A DNA stretch of 64,000 nt. Origin: Reticulascus tulasneorum (taxonomy: Eukaryota > Ascomycota > Sordariomycetes > Glomerellales > Reticulascaceae). Position 1 is the stretch's first letter. Every line of letters starts with the position of its first letter. Position numbers and translations under genes: made by a program. The notes beneath the pieces are model-generated. The model was not told where the DNA came from and ran no database searches. It worked only from the letters and a program-made list of their open reading frames with translations. Below are positions 10,996 to 22,545 of the stretch, in pieces. The stretch is taken from contig LSAX01000007.1 of the NCBI GenBank assembly GCA_001557505.1, forward strand, positions 744,001 to 808,000, given 5' to 3'.

Positions 10996-12904
10996 ATGGA
11001 TCCCATCTCCATTACTGCGTCATGCCTGGCGATCGTGGGTGCCATCACAAAGACATCGACCGCGATTACCGGCTTTGTAAGAACATATAGCGATGCTCGC
11101 CGCGATCTCACTGGCATGTCAGGCCAGCTGGCCCAGCTCCGAATGACTCTGGACCTACTCGGGGATCAGAATGCGGAGTCACCAGAAGCCATCCCCGAGC
11201 CCGTTCAAGAGTCGATCCTCTCAATCATATCCAATTGCGATGAAATCATGAAAGAGGTAGATGGCGTTATGGATAAGCACCGGGGAAAGTCCGGCTCCAT
11301 GAAATGGGCCTTCAGCGGCAAGGAGAAGGTCGAAGGATTGAGCAAGCAGCTCGATGCGCATATTGCGGCGTTGGACATTGCATTAGAAGTTTCTACCTTG
11401 TAAGCTCGTCTCAAATTGTCCTCCGCAGCTCAAGGTCATAGCATCTTGAGAGCATGTGACCCGGCTGACAGATACCATGAAAAGGGCCATTGCCAGATCT
11501 ATCAAACGAGACACGGGGAGTCTGGTTCAGACTTCGGCGCTGATTCAGGAGGATACAGTAGCCATACTTGAGGGCACGGCAGAGGTCAAGGAGGATACAA
11601 CTCGCATCCTAGAAGAACTTGAGCGTCTAAGGTCCATGATAATTAGTCCACCGTCACAAGTGGCCAGCCCATTGAATCACGGCATGGAGGAATATCTGAA
11701 TTCCTTGAAAACTTACACTGTGAATATTCGTGAAGATGCCGATGCAGAGGCTAAACAGAGAGGTAAGATGCGTCTGCTCACGGTTAGGCAAGCTTGTTAC
11801 TCACCAGACCTTAAAGCCACGGCCCACCAGAAATCGCAACCAATACCACAAGTGGTGCACAAGAACGCTGTATCTCCAACATTGCTAGCGGATGAAAAAG
11901 TACGTTGGTCTAGTGCGCTGTTCGTACCTGGGAAAGATTTGCTGGCCGTTTGTGGCAGGAGCAGTCTCGTCTTTTACACTTTGCCGACTTGGGAAATATG
12001 GAAAACACTCGAACTAAGTAGTATTCTGATATCTGTACCAAGGATCTACAGTTTCAGTCCAGACGGAAGTCTTTTGTCTGCGGCCTCTGGATTGAATTCT
12101 GGATATGGTATGTATGTCAACGAATTTCCAGCTCTTGACCAGCCGACTGTGTACAGGAAAGCCGAGGATGTTGGAGAGTTTAATCCAACCAATTACTACC
12201 GTGATATCCAGTTCTCACAGGATAATAGCCAAATGGCGGTAGCATGCACTGGTGGCTGGCTCGAAATTTTTGCGGCCCCAGGGAAGGTGAAGAAATTCTC
12301 CTTGCGGAACAAGTTCCGAGCTGGAGATCTGAATATCGAGCTTAAATTCGTTGGCTTCAGTCCAGATGGGAGAAGCATTGCATGTGTGCTTTACAATGAG
12401 GAATCATTGGAGTGGAGACTGGCTGTGCATGGCAGCCTCACAGGAAGCCGGCATTATTCATTCAGTCTATCGACTACTCAGATACATCAGGGTTCGTGGC
12501 CGCAGAACCCTAAGATCTGGGGCGATGAGTGGGTAATACCAGTATGGCGACCATACCACCTAGAGAAAGGCGGTATGCCGAATTCCTTGGGCCGTGACCA
12601 AATGGTGGTCTTAGACGTCTCGTCTGGCAAGCCGTGTAGGGATTTCAACGATCTCGATGCTTCGTATGCGGATTATCACGGCATTGATAGCGCAACTGCA
12701 CAATGTGGAGATCAGTATCTAACAGCAGTAACTCGGTGCTTCATTGCACGGAAACCTGGGAATGTCGTGGATGTCTGGAGTGCGCATGGGAGGAAGTTCG
12801 CTATTGAGAAACAAGACATCATCTGGGGCCTTGCGTTGTCTAACGATTTGAAATACTTGGTTATTCGGATGAACGACAGCGGTGAGCTCTGGCAGATATC
12901 CTGA
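10996..12904 (+). CDS. PigL_N-type STAND N-terminal domain fused to a WD40-like beta-propeller (2 exons)
   Basis: Predicted 607 aa, join(10996..11399,11485..12904). The N terminus MDPISITASCLAIVGAITKTS followed by helical segments (LTGMSGQLAQLRMTLDLL) resembles the fungal STAND N-terminal domain named after azaphilone cluster protein PigL. The 85-bp intron has GTAAGC at its 5' end, a CTGAC branch site and an AAG acceptor; splicing gives STL-AIARSIKRDT, continuing the helix typical of the family. A coiled region (EDTVAILEG...EDTTRILEELERL) follows. From about residue 190 there are irregular WD40-like blades (FSPDGSLLSAASG, FSQDNSQMAVACT, FSPDGRSIACVLY). No NTPase lies between the two parts. 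The role is unknown; a cytoplasmic non-self-recognition or scaffold role is an inference. The start is the first ATG; TTG and GTG codons just upstream are not used. Confidence 0.78.
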
Positions 12905-13204
12905 GTACAGCAGGAGACCCGTGCAGGCATTCAGTTTGGCAGTTAGGAGTCAACCCTTACGAAATATTCTAGAGCTCCTTGGTAACCGGCCCTTCTCGTT
13001 CAACGGCAGCCTAGGTTTGTGGGTGATGGATGAATTTGTAACGCAAGACTAAAGTTGCCTTGCGACTTTATTTGGATTTATTGTTGTTTATGGGCTTGTT
13101 GCCCTTCTCGGGCTACCGGTTCATATTATCTTTTGTCTTTGCTGGCCCCCAAAAACCGCCTCATAAAAGAAAAGAAAAACATAAGATTTCAAATATAGTT
13201 GTGA
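12905..13204. other. Intergenic region before the nuclease remnant
   Basis: About 300 bp of 3'-UTR-like sequence that becomes increasingly AT-rich towards 13200. No gene was seen. Confidence 0.5.
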
Positions 13205-13432
13205 GTCTTCAACGCTAACCTCATCATGTTATACGACTTATTAGAAACCATAAATAGTATAAGATTAGATAAAGAGGGTATAATTCTCATTGCTCTTCTA
13301 AGTAACGGTAATCATTTGCCCAGAGACTTCCCTAGATTTAGCGTAAGGATTACCTACGAAGCTGAAATCGCTGGTTACGGCAAGATATTATGTCATATCT
13401 TGCCCTCTGACATAAAAGCTCTAGAGTTTTAG
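13205..13432 (+). pseudogene. Remnant of an XPG/Rad2-like flap nuclease
   Basis: An AT-rich open stretch, closed by stops at both ends, encodes about 75 aa. It follows the pattern of the XPG-I/H2TH part of fungal Rad2-family nucleases: a peptide ending in IRLDKEGIILIALL, then SNGNH where intact relatives have SGGDY, then AEIAGYGKILC where they have an A-[RC]-x-GFG-x-L block. The glycine-rich PGCG loop is replaced by FPRFS and the catalytic aspartate is lost (GDY to GNH). No N-terminal nuclease domain is present nearby. I read it as a decayed fragment; the AT bias would suit RIP mutation. The match is from memory of the family pattern, so confidence is moderate. Confidence 0.5.
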
Positions 13433-13542
13433 AAACGAGTCCTTTTGGCTAGAAATGCAAGTCAGCAGCCACCAACTTGGTTCGAGTTCTGGCCGGACGC
13501 TTGCTGTGTCTGTCCCATGGCCAGCCGACCCTAGCCTGAATA

Positions 13543-14947
13543 TTACGGAATGTTTATTTTGCTAGATTCCTTCTTCCTTGATCTTCTGCCACCGAAACCC
13601 CATCCGATCTGATGTGCCACTTCGATAGATGTGCCCAGCTCGTCGGCCCAAGTCCAGACCAAACCCGGATTTTTCTGAAACATTCGGCCCACTCCAATGA
13701 GATCTAAGGGGGTGTCTTCTTCATCCTTCCCGCCAACAAGGATACCATCAGCGAACGGGCCAGTGTTGATGCTTCCCACAGTGCTAACCAACGCCTTGTC
13801 ACCCACTGCCTTTTTTATCTGTTTGGCGAAGTTCACTTGATAGCCAGGGCCACCACGTACTTTTTGAGATGCGTGCATGCCACCGCTAGAAACATCCAGA
13901 ACATCGACGCCACGCTCAACAAATAGCAGTGCAAGTTTGATGCTATCTTCGATGGTCCATGTCTCGCCGACGTATTCGGGGTTCGTATCGAGCCAATCGG
14001 TGGCACTGAAGCGGACAAAAAGAGGCATCTGCTCCGGCATGATAGATCTTACTTCCTCGACCAATTCAAGCGCCAACCGCGTCCGGTTCTCAAAACTGCC
14101 TCCATACTGATCCGTCCGTTTATTGATTGCGGGCGACAAGAAGCTCGATACCAGGTACCCGTGGGCGAAATGGAGCTCGATAACGTCGAAACCAGCAAGG
14201 ATAGCGCGGCCGACACCCGCCACGAAGTCTTTTTTCAACTGTGCAATCTCTGCCAGTGACATTGCACGAGGCGTGGGGTAATCCTTATCAAAAGACTCAT
14301 CACTTGGGCCAAATACGTCGTTAGGCCATCCGTTTGCCCCTTCAGCAGCAATTATTGCAGGACTTAACCAAGGAGCTAGGGTTGATGCTTTTCGGCCTGC
14401 GTGGGCGATTTGAATAGCGATGAGTGCATTTTGGCTGTGCGCAAACTCCACATGCTTCCGAAGAGTCTCAACGTGAGCATCAAGCCAGATACCCGAGTCC
14501 TCTGGGGTGATGCGGCCGTTTGCTTGAACAGCAGTTGCCTCAAGCATCATGAGGCCCGGCTAATGCATGGTCAGCGTGGAGGCCTATCAGAGTCAGAGAG
14601 TCTGAGGGACTTACGCCGCGCTGGATAATTCCACCATAATGAGTAATATGCCATGGGGTGTGGAAGCCCTCGTGAGCGCTATACTGGCACATGGGGCTAA
14701 CCCAGATACGATTCGGCATCACGATGCCACGGATCTTAAGCGGTGTGAAAACCTTAGGGAGAGAGCCGCCAGGGCTCGTCTGTCCCGTCCCTGCCGGGAT
14801 TTCCTGCTCGGGAGTGAAGAAGGGGACTCCTTTAGCGGCGACTACTCGGACTGGTTTTGAACACTCCTCCTTTTTGGCTTTGGTCGGGTAACCGAATCGG
14901 GAGTGCGGAAGGCGATCCTGCAGGACATCTTGGTTCTGAATCGTCAT
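13543..14947 (-). CDS. NADH:flavin oxidoreductase, old yellow enzyme, YqjM-like (2 exons)
   Basis: Predicted 449 aa, complement(join(13543..14559,14615..14947)), with a 55-bp intron (gtaagt...cattag) that joins IIQRG to PGLMMLEATAV. It has the FMN-dependent TIM-barrel motifs of the thermostable/YqjM-like class: RIWVSPMCQYSA with the redox-tuning Cys87, IAHAGRKAS, the substrate-binding histidine pair in VIELHFAHGYL, NKRTDQYGGSFENR, and IGVGRMFQKNP near the C terminus. The enzyme should reduce activated alkenes such as enones with NAD(P)H. A roughly 60-residue N-terminal extension precedes the barrel, as is common in fungal members. The start ATG at 14947 is chosen because the in-frame sequence further upstream has only a TTG. 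It may work with the nearby ADH and cyclase. Confidence 0.93.
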
Positions 14948-15709
14948 GTTGAGGAATGGTTTCAATGCATCGACAGGTTTAAAGATTGATGGCAAGAGAA
15001 TTGAAGATGATTCCAAGAAATCCAGACTGGTTCGAGGAAACCAAGCCAGTATTTAATCATTTTGAAGAGATCTCGTCGCAGTTCCACTGTGGCGGATCGA
15101 TCAGTGGGTATATTTTATCTAGTTTCCCTTCGATAATCCACTTCAATGCAAATACCCATTTTATCGACTCGGCCTTTAACATCTCAAGAAATACATCAGA
15201 TCAGATAAGTGGCTGAAGTGCCGGATTCTGCACCCGGTTACTGACAGTGATTGGTAATGCGGAGTCCATGGAATACATACATTCCAACTAAGTCTCGCCG
15301 AACAATTCCCGAAAGATGATTAGCTTGGATGACCAGTGGGTTGGACTGCCAAGAGTCTCTCAGTCTCCGCCGGCTCTGTATGACTCGAGTAGTTTCCAAA
15401 GTGGCTTTCCAAGCCTACTTGCCCTACAAAAAAACCCGACCAAACTCCGTGGCACTCGACTGAGGTTTCGGCAGAGTGTTCGAAGGTAAGGTATGCCTAG
15501 TCAGAGGTCACTCCGGGGATTGACTCATTGCGTCGACCACTCCCTGTTGCTCTTCAATGGCATCAGAACAAAAATTTGATCACAGTATCACTTTGAGTGG
15601 GGACAAAAGCGAGTATCATGTTGGGCTTTATTATGGGTACCAGTGCCCAGAATGTAGAAGAACATGACAAGTGCTTGCCCTTCGGTCTTTCCTATGCGAG
15701 CAGCGATTG
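14948..15709. other. Intergenic region
   Basis: About 760 bp upstream of the OYE gene. No gene, repeat or RNA was recognised. Confidence 0.5.
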
Positions 15710-16275
15710 GCTTCCTGCCTTTGACGTAACTACACACTTGACCAAGTCTGAGGGCCTGGTCAACGCCAGCTGAAAGGCCTCCACAACGTTTTCTACATCG
15801 AACTGATGCGTGATCATGATTTTACATCCACCATACCAGCCTCAATGAGATCAGTGGCTGGCAGAAAGGTGTGCGTATATCTCCATACTCCAATGATCTC
15901 GATCTCACGGACGAACGCCAGGCCCAGCTGATATTCTGCACCGGCCGGCCCATTCCCACCATAATAACATTTGCTCCTTGAACCACTGATCCGATGCAGA
16001 TATTTAGACATGACTCTACGCCCGTGCATTCAAGAGGCCAAGTCTGCTTTCCCGTTCTTTAGAGGCCTTTGATATCCAAGGACATCCTGGCGGCGAATTC
16101 AACACTCGACTAGCCATCCGCAAAAGAACGGGGGATCTTTAACGTTGTATCAGCAAGTTTGTGCAGTTTGACAAACTCGAGTCTTGCTTCGTCGATGTCA
16201 AGGATTAATATGGACACCGCACCCGAGATCTTGGCAATCCTGGCGCATGATAACCCGATGGGGGACATTTGTGAA
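15710..16275 (-). pseudogene. Decayed sorbitol/xylitol dehydrogenase-like MDR (C-terminal half)
   Basis: Three successive minus-strand frames encode consecutive parts of one polyol-dehydrogenase-type MDR. First comes SPIGLSCARIAKISGA with ILDIDEARLEF (cofactor-binding core). Next, after in-frame stops near 16110 and 16059, comes LECTGVES and VIMVGMGRPVQ. After a frameshift near 15950 there is LAFVREIEIIGVWRY with ATDLIEAGMVDVK, and after another near 15828 ITHQFDVENVVEAFQLAL. Their order matches the family, so this was once a gene. The N-terminal zinc-binding half was not found and the GxGPIG motif is damaged. At least two stops and two frameshifts make a functional product very unlikely. Confidence 0.8.
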
Positions 16276-17140
16276 GTGGCTAGACGAGATGACCTCAGTA
16301 CGCGAGAGCGCGCAAGACGACCTGGCAATAGAATACTCGAATAAATCAAGGAATTTAGGGAAATTGGCAATGTTAAGGAAATGTATAAGGTTACTATGTA
16401 GCGCGCTAACAACATTGCTAATATAAAAAGGGAAAAAAGAAAGGAGAGGTGACCAGACGAAAGGGTTGTGTGTAGTCCATTTTCGTTGTGAGATTCGTAT
16501 AAAATGCAAGTGGGGGAGGGGTTAGTTGGGAGGCTGCTGTTCACTACCTAGCTGAAAGCTGGTGTAGGACCGAATGCTACACAGTCCCTGCACAATAAGG
16601 TGGCAATGCATTTACCATTGCGAAAAACATTTGCATACGGTGTAACAGCTTACTTATTGTATCTTCAAACCCAGCTTGACTCTTTCGTAGAAGTCTAGAG
16701 CTGGCAGAAGATCGAGTGGACAGCTGTAATGGACGCCACTCTAAAACAGTGCGCTGGCAGGATTAAGTGAAGCAAGTATTAGCTGAGATTGAAATATCGA
16801 GACAATCCCAAATCTAGGCTTGGGTTGCAGCCTGAGTCCTGCCAAGCCAATGCCTCGTCGGAGGCTAGCTGCGCAAATCTCATTCGACCGCGACCACCGT
16901 TGGAAGTCGAACCGCACGGCTATGGTGTGGTCAGATGTTGATAAATCGTACAACTAAAGAGATTGTAGGTTCATAAACAGCTATGGCAAGAGTCTACGTG
17001 TAGTGCAATCCGATGAAAGTATAAAGTTCGAGCTCCTGCTGTCTCTGTTGTATGAATGAAATCAATTCAAAGCAATATACATCTTCCAATCTCAAGTCCA
17101 TCAACGCACTGCGACAACTCACCCAATTTCACTTGCAATC
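16276..17140. other. Intergenic region
   Basis: About 865 bp. No N-terminal MDR motif could be found here to complete the pseudogene. The last roughly 100 bp form a CA-rich leader in front of the secreted-protein gene. Confidence 0.5.
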
Positions 17141-17777
17141 ATGAAGTTTTCCAACTTTGCCACTTTGATCCTTGCCTCTATGGCCGCTGGCACTCCTACA
17201 AAGGTCACTGGTGCAGAGCATCTGGATGCTACTGTAGTCGATCGAGCTGCCCCTTCGCCAACATATCCGTCCGGCCCCGGCCAGAACATGATTTATTGTA
17301 TGTTAACCCAACCCAATTTGACGTCAACTCAAGCCTTTACACAGTAGAACTTTGTCTCTTTGATGTCGTTGAATAACCATTTCTGAACAGACTGCAATTG
17401 GACGAACTGGGGAAATACGGCCCCATGCATGGCTACCTTGCCTCAACTTGGCCAGTGCAGTAAGTAACACACAACCAAATATCCCGTACGTATCGTCAAC
17501 TCATCAATTCAGTTCAGTTCCCTACCTGCTTCTACAAGCAGGTCAATTCAGTGGCGGTAGGACCTGAGATTCGCTGCGCGCTATACAGGTCAGTTAAGCG
17601 TCTCCTTACAAGGATATACATACTACCAGGAGAAAATATCTCTGACGAAGGAACAGCGGGGACGCTTGCGGAGGTCTTGTACTTGATTACGCTACAATCG
17701 GGGATGGAATTGCTAATTTGGGTCAATACGGCTGGGGCAGCGTTGGCGCGAGCTTCCGCTGCGTCCCTAACAAGTAA
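17141..17777 (+). CDS. Small secreted cysteine-rich protein with a beta/gamma-crystallin-like domain (4 exons)
   Basis: Predicted 140 aa, join(17141..17297,17391..17459,17513..17588,17657..17777). The first 25 residues (MKFSNFATLILASMAAGTP...) form a signal peptide. The mature part has seven cysteines, including YYCNWTNWGN, QFPTCFYKQVNSV, GPEIRCALYSGDACGG and a closing GWGSVGASFRCVPNK. The spaced C-x-LY...C-x-G...G-x-x-NLGQYGW...S-x-C pattern resembles fungal single-domain crystallin-like secreted proteins. Intron 3 (68 bp) has a textbook CTGAC branch 12 nt before its AG. Without removing it the frame runs on without the conserved end, which is good evidence for this model. The protein is likely extracellular; its role is unknown and effector-like or antimicrobial roles are speculative. 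Confidence 0.75.
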
Positions 17778-19213
17778 AGAGGTCTTGAGCAACCTCGCAT
17801 GTCTCGTTGCTGGAGTTAAAGGGGGGGCGGGATCCGTTGAAAACGCCAAGGATCGAGCAGTCCCACGGTCATTACCATCATCTTTCACTTTGCGTCCCGG
17901 CTAGTCTTCTAGCTATTTATCTATTGGCCTTGCCTTGACTGCCTAGCTCAGTCCAATCTATGATGGCTGTTGCCACAATCTCTAATTGTCGCCTTATGGT
18001 TGTCGATGCTGCCCTTATGTTGCCAGCATCGGTCCTAATCTCGTATCAGGACCATTCTTTCTTTGATTCTTGAAATGCTGTAATTGTATTAGTTATAAAT
18101 ACAGAATCGTCGAGATCCTTATTTTGAGTGTGACAGACCCGGTGTATGGCCCCCAAGCTGCGGGGCAGGGAACGGGGCAGGGCGACAGAATGCGTTCGTA
18201 GTGAAGGCTCTGGAGGCTTTGCAGAGTATGAAACATGTGTAGCGTCAGTGTAAGAAAGCAGATTGAAGGAGGATACGGGCCCAGGTCGAGAAACTCTCTT
18301 GAAGACTGTGGACTTGGAAGTCTTCCCTGATCATGAAATGCCTTCAAGAGTCTACTCATCAGCGCAACGCCAGGGGCTGGTTATTCTGCGTTCCGAGTCT
18401 GTCGTTGTTTCTCGTGGAACTTTATAGCGTGTGTCGGGATAGCTTCGTGAAGATGGTGTCAATAGGAGCTCGTTTATCACACCCTAGAAGACGGTCTCAA
18501 CTGCTGTTTCTAGCCAGTGATTGCAATAAGCATTCCAGCTTTGCTCTTCCGGCAATCCAAGACCTTGCATGATGATCTCGTTTATTCGCTAGGTTAGCAT
18601 CCTGAATGAGACCGGCATGGCGTCGTATCATCACCTGTCACCTTAGGACGACGGACGCATGATGCAGCAGTCTGTCTTCGGAGACCAATGAGATCAAAGA
18701 TACGCCAGCCAGCAGGAAAAAGATTAATAGGTCATTTATTGGCCATATCACACTATGCAAACATGATCTCATGCATTCTTCCCATCTCCCACCACCAAGC
18801 CACGTCCATCAGCAGACGCATGATGACTCGAGGGCCATCCGCGGTGACCGAGCAACCATTCGGCCTGCCGCTCGTCTGTGGGACTCTTTTCGGCAATCTG
18901 ACCATCGACTGTAACATGCGGTCCGCCCGTAAGTTCTCTAGTTCATCCTGCCATCCTGACCCTATCAATTCGAAACGAAAGAAATCCCTGGAAACGCCAT
19001 AATTCCGCCCCCTGACCAAGAAACTGCCACGACTCCCTGGTGACTCGTACAAGAAGTTTAATAGATACAAAAGAAAAAGTAGTTCGGGAGCGAACTATTG
19101 GTGTGACGGGAGCGGTGGACCGTTGGTCGTCGGAGCCAATGCAGTTGATACGCCGAAGTTGTAATGCAAGAAGCATGCGCACGAAGATTCACATGGTATA
19201 GGCGGACGGGTAG
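17778..19213. other. Intergenic region
   Basis: About 1.4 kb between the ends of the secreted-protein gene and the FHA gene (convergent). Short open frames occur but none shows family motifs or splice-linked continuation. Part is probably 3' UTR. Confidence 0.5.
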
Positions 19214-21527
19214 TTAATGACTAGGCTTCGACTGCGGTTGCCACCCGTTGAGGTACGCCATCATTCCCATGCCCAGTAACACCACTCCGATCATTGAGGC
19301 ATAAGGGATGCCAGCCATCAGTGCTTGGTCTTGTGGTAGCTTCCCCGTCGGTGCACTCAATGCCGTAATGGTATTCGCTCGTGACAATGTCGGCTTGTCG
19401 CTGGGATCCTCGCCCGACGCCTTCGAGTATTCTTCGGCAATATCGGTGTCGTTTGAGCCATCAAGAGCAGGCACAAACGAGGACTCCTGTCCTTCGGGTT
19501 CGTTGTGATTTTGACTTCGTCGTCGCTTAGATCGTGATCGACTTCTTTCTTCCGCGGCAATTCGCCGAGCCTCCTCGTCTTGGCGGATTTGAAGTACCAT
19601 CTCTTGCAGCGTCTTCCTGTCTGCGTCTCTTTCCGTTTCTGCTGTCTCGCATCGCTGTCTCCATGCGTCCATCTGCTGTTTCATATCTTTCATCTCCAGT
19701 GCCATCGATTCAATGCGGGATTGCAACTGCGTTGCGATCGATTCCACATTCTCTGCGTGCTGCTGGACGCCAATATCGGCATCGAAATTCTTTGGTTCCA
19801 GTTCCAAGGCTTCTAGTGCTTCCCGTGGCGGTTCAAACGCGTCTTCGAGAAGAGAATCCGGGCTGCTTAGCTTTGCAGCACCATTCATCTCAGTAGTTCC
19901 TGCCGTATCCTCTAGCCTCTTTGCTAGATCCTCTGCCACCTCCCGTGCTTCTCGTTCCTTATGGAGCATCTCTTCCAAGTCCCGCATTCGGGCAGTCTGT
20001 GTATCAATCTCCCTCTTCGCATTGTTGAGCGCCTCCGTCAACTGTATGATTTGGCTAAGGTTATTATCCTGCCGGATAGGCGATGTGTTTGATGGGTGAG
20101 ATTTCGGCCTTTCGGTTGCCCCTCGCTTTAAGGAAGGTACATCGGGCTTTTCTGGCAACGGCTGTTGTGGAGGTGGAGCAGGAGGGTCGGAGAATCGTGT
20201 CTTTGGGTCTGTTCGAAATGGCAAGCCGTTGCCATTCATTATATGCTTTGGAGGCTCAGGGACCTCGGGCTTGTCGAGTTCTTTGACGTCGTCTTTGGAA
20301 AGGAGGGCGCTGATGAACTGACCAGTTCGACCAAGATCCTGAGACTGTAGTCGCGCACTCCGCATCTCATTCTGTCATATGATTAGGATCACAACGGCCT
20401 CGTATTCTGACGAAGGCAATACTCACATGTAGGCGCTTGACGATGTGCTCGGTTGTAATTGGTGTTAGCCAAAATGCTCCACGTCCCATCCCGTTGGGTT
20501 GTGCGCCAGCCATGTTCGCAGCCGGCATCATGCGCCCGTTACTTGCCATGAAGGCATTGCTTCCTGCCCTACCTCTGTATTGCATCGCACCTGGGGACGG
20601 CATCATCATGGCTCCATTCGCTGGGTCCAGGTCGCCAAAATTCATGTCTAAAACGTTACTCGAAGCGTTCATGAACCCAGCGTGTTCGACCTTGGCGGCA
20701 ACTTTATGATGTACAACTGTTTTTTGATCTTCGCTTACGATGTCGATTCCAAGCTCGAGGTGATCTGCGGTTTGCAATTCGTGTGGTTCGGATTCCCGAT
20801 TTTCTTGCGAGAGTCGTGTGCCATTGACGAAAGTTCCGTTGGATGACTTAACATCACGGATGAAGATCTTTCCCATCCTGTCTGCCCATATTTCCGCGTG
20901 CTGTCTCGATAGCACTTTACTGTCGAAGAAGCCGTTCGTCGGTGTAGGAATGGTTTTTTGGTTGGTTTGTCGACCGATTCGAAGACTATCGGGATAAAAT
21001 GGAACGGTGATGGTTTTACGTTCGAAGGTGCCGTTGAGTGAGAGGAGGTAGAGAGCCGGTTGCCCGGCAGGCATAGACTCAACCATCGGACGTGCCATTC
21101 CTTGCTGTGAAGCCATTTGTGTTTGGCCGGGAGCGGGTTGGTGAAGGGGGCCTCCATTCATCCCGTTCATCGGTGGTCGGCCTCCTGGTATTCTGCCAAA
21201 ATCAGTTGGTGGTTCTGCCTTTCCCGGTGGCCAAGGACCCTTTGGCTGTTGCGGCCGTTTTCGTGGAGCTGAGTTTGACCATGTGCTCATGTCCGAGTTG
21301 GTTGACGGAGCGGTCCCATTTGACTGTGAGTTATTGGTTGCCACTGTGGTAGTCGACGAAGTCGAGGAGGTTGATGATATTGAAGAAGAGGAGTTGGTGC
21401 GTTGAATAGTTTTCCGTGGCAAGAACATACCTCTGACGTCGTCCGAGTTCAGGGTTTGTGCGCCGTTAATGTTCCATCCCGGCCGATTGATTTGCTGAAA
21501 GCTAGGAGGACTCGCTACTGCCGTCAT
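19214..21527 (-). CDS. FHA-domain tail-anchored protein, SLMAP/PRO45/FAR10-like STRIPAK subunit (2 exons)
   Basis: Predicted 752 aa, complement(join(19214..20371,20427..21527)), with a 54-bp intron. A Ser/Thr-rich, proline-rich N-terminal 150 residues precede an FHA domain at about 158-270, with the phosphothreonine-binding core residues visible (LRIGR, SRQHAEIW, SSNGTFVNG). A coiled coil lies at about 465-525 and another at about 575-640, followed by a basic RSRSKRRR stretch. One transmembrane helix (YASMIGVVLLGMGMMAYL) sits eight or so residues from the end, making it tail-anchored. This order matches fungal SLMAP homologues of the STRIPAK complex, which sit on nuclear envelope, ER and mitochondria and control fruiting-body development, septation and cell fusion. 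It is divergent from mgr2. Confidence 0.9.
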
Positions 21528-22545
21528 GAGGAAGGATCGTTACGGGGTGCAGGTGATGAGAAGAGAGATTCGGATGAACAAGTCGATGGATCGGGGGTGG
21601 AGAGATCGATGGCGTCCTAGAAGCAGAGGCTCTACTCTTCACCATTCATGTGCCAATGTGGGGGGGTATCGCGGGAATCGAGAAATCAGAGTCGTTCATG
21701 TAAATCAGCAAGTATCGATACCGTTTACTCGGGGAACAGAGGGTCTGCCTATGTGGGAGAGAAAATTGTCAGCCGTGGTGTCGCGGGAAGAATTTGAGGC
21801 GGCCAGTCAATTGGCCGGGGCCAGACGGTCTCGCGCTAGATAGGAGGCCAAAAAAAGCGGCCGAGGCGTAGTTCGCATATAGACAGACGTACCAGGCAAT
21901 TGAACAGAGGGCTCGAAGAGGGGATTTGGCAGCGTGGTGGACAATGATGAGGTACAGGTGAAGTGTTCAAAGGATTTGGATGAGGTCGCCCCCGTCTCGC
22001 TAAGCGCTTAGCGTGTGATGATGATGAGCCAAAGAGCGATGAGAGGCACGCGCCTGAGCCGACCAGGGCTTTGTCATTCAGAGTCAGGACCCAACAACTC
22101 TAAAAACCATGTCGCCGAGATATCATGCACGACTGTATTGTGCCTGTCAATCGGCCGCTCGGTCTATAGACGTTTTGCTATTTCTATTCCCTACTTCCTT
22201 GACTCTTCTAATGCCATTAGACGCCCCGAGATTCATGCTCACGTGACATTTCTACAGTAAGGCTGATATCATCAGGTTACAATTTGCACTGTGCCAAGGG
22301 GGACCGTACCTGGTCCGTGCGTCCCAGAGCACATGACTTTGTCGACACGGGCCAGGATTCGCTCATAGCTCCCGTCACGCTGAGAGGCTGATGGCACCTG
22401 CAGGAACCAATGGAGATCTTCACGGGAAGAATTGCTTGCGACTGATGTCGCAATCTTTCAAAGCTCCAACAGCCGTTGTCCTGTTCTCACTTTGCTAAGC
22501 AACACCCTTGATCATTCAGCTCACACTGAGAACCATCTCTACAAT
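21528..22545. promoter_or_regulatory. Divergent intergenic region, FHA gene / mgr2
   Basis: About 1 kb separating two divergent start codons, with presumed promoters and 5' UTRs of both. No specific sites were recognised. Confidence 0.5.

Noticed and set aside
1074..13432. Transposon or inserted element in the NLR region
   Set aside because: No terminal repeats, transposase or reverse transcriptase frames were seen; only decayed host-type genes.
7778..16275. Secondary-metabolite cluster
   Set aside because: No PKS, NRPS, terpene or other backbone enzyme, and no pathway-specific regulator or transporter among these genes.
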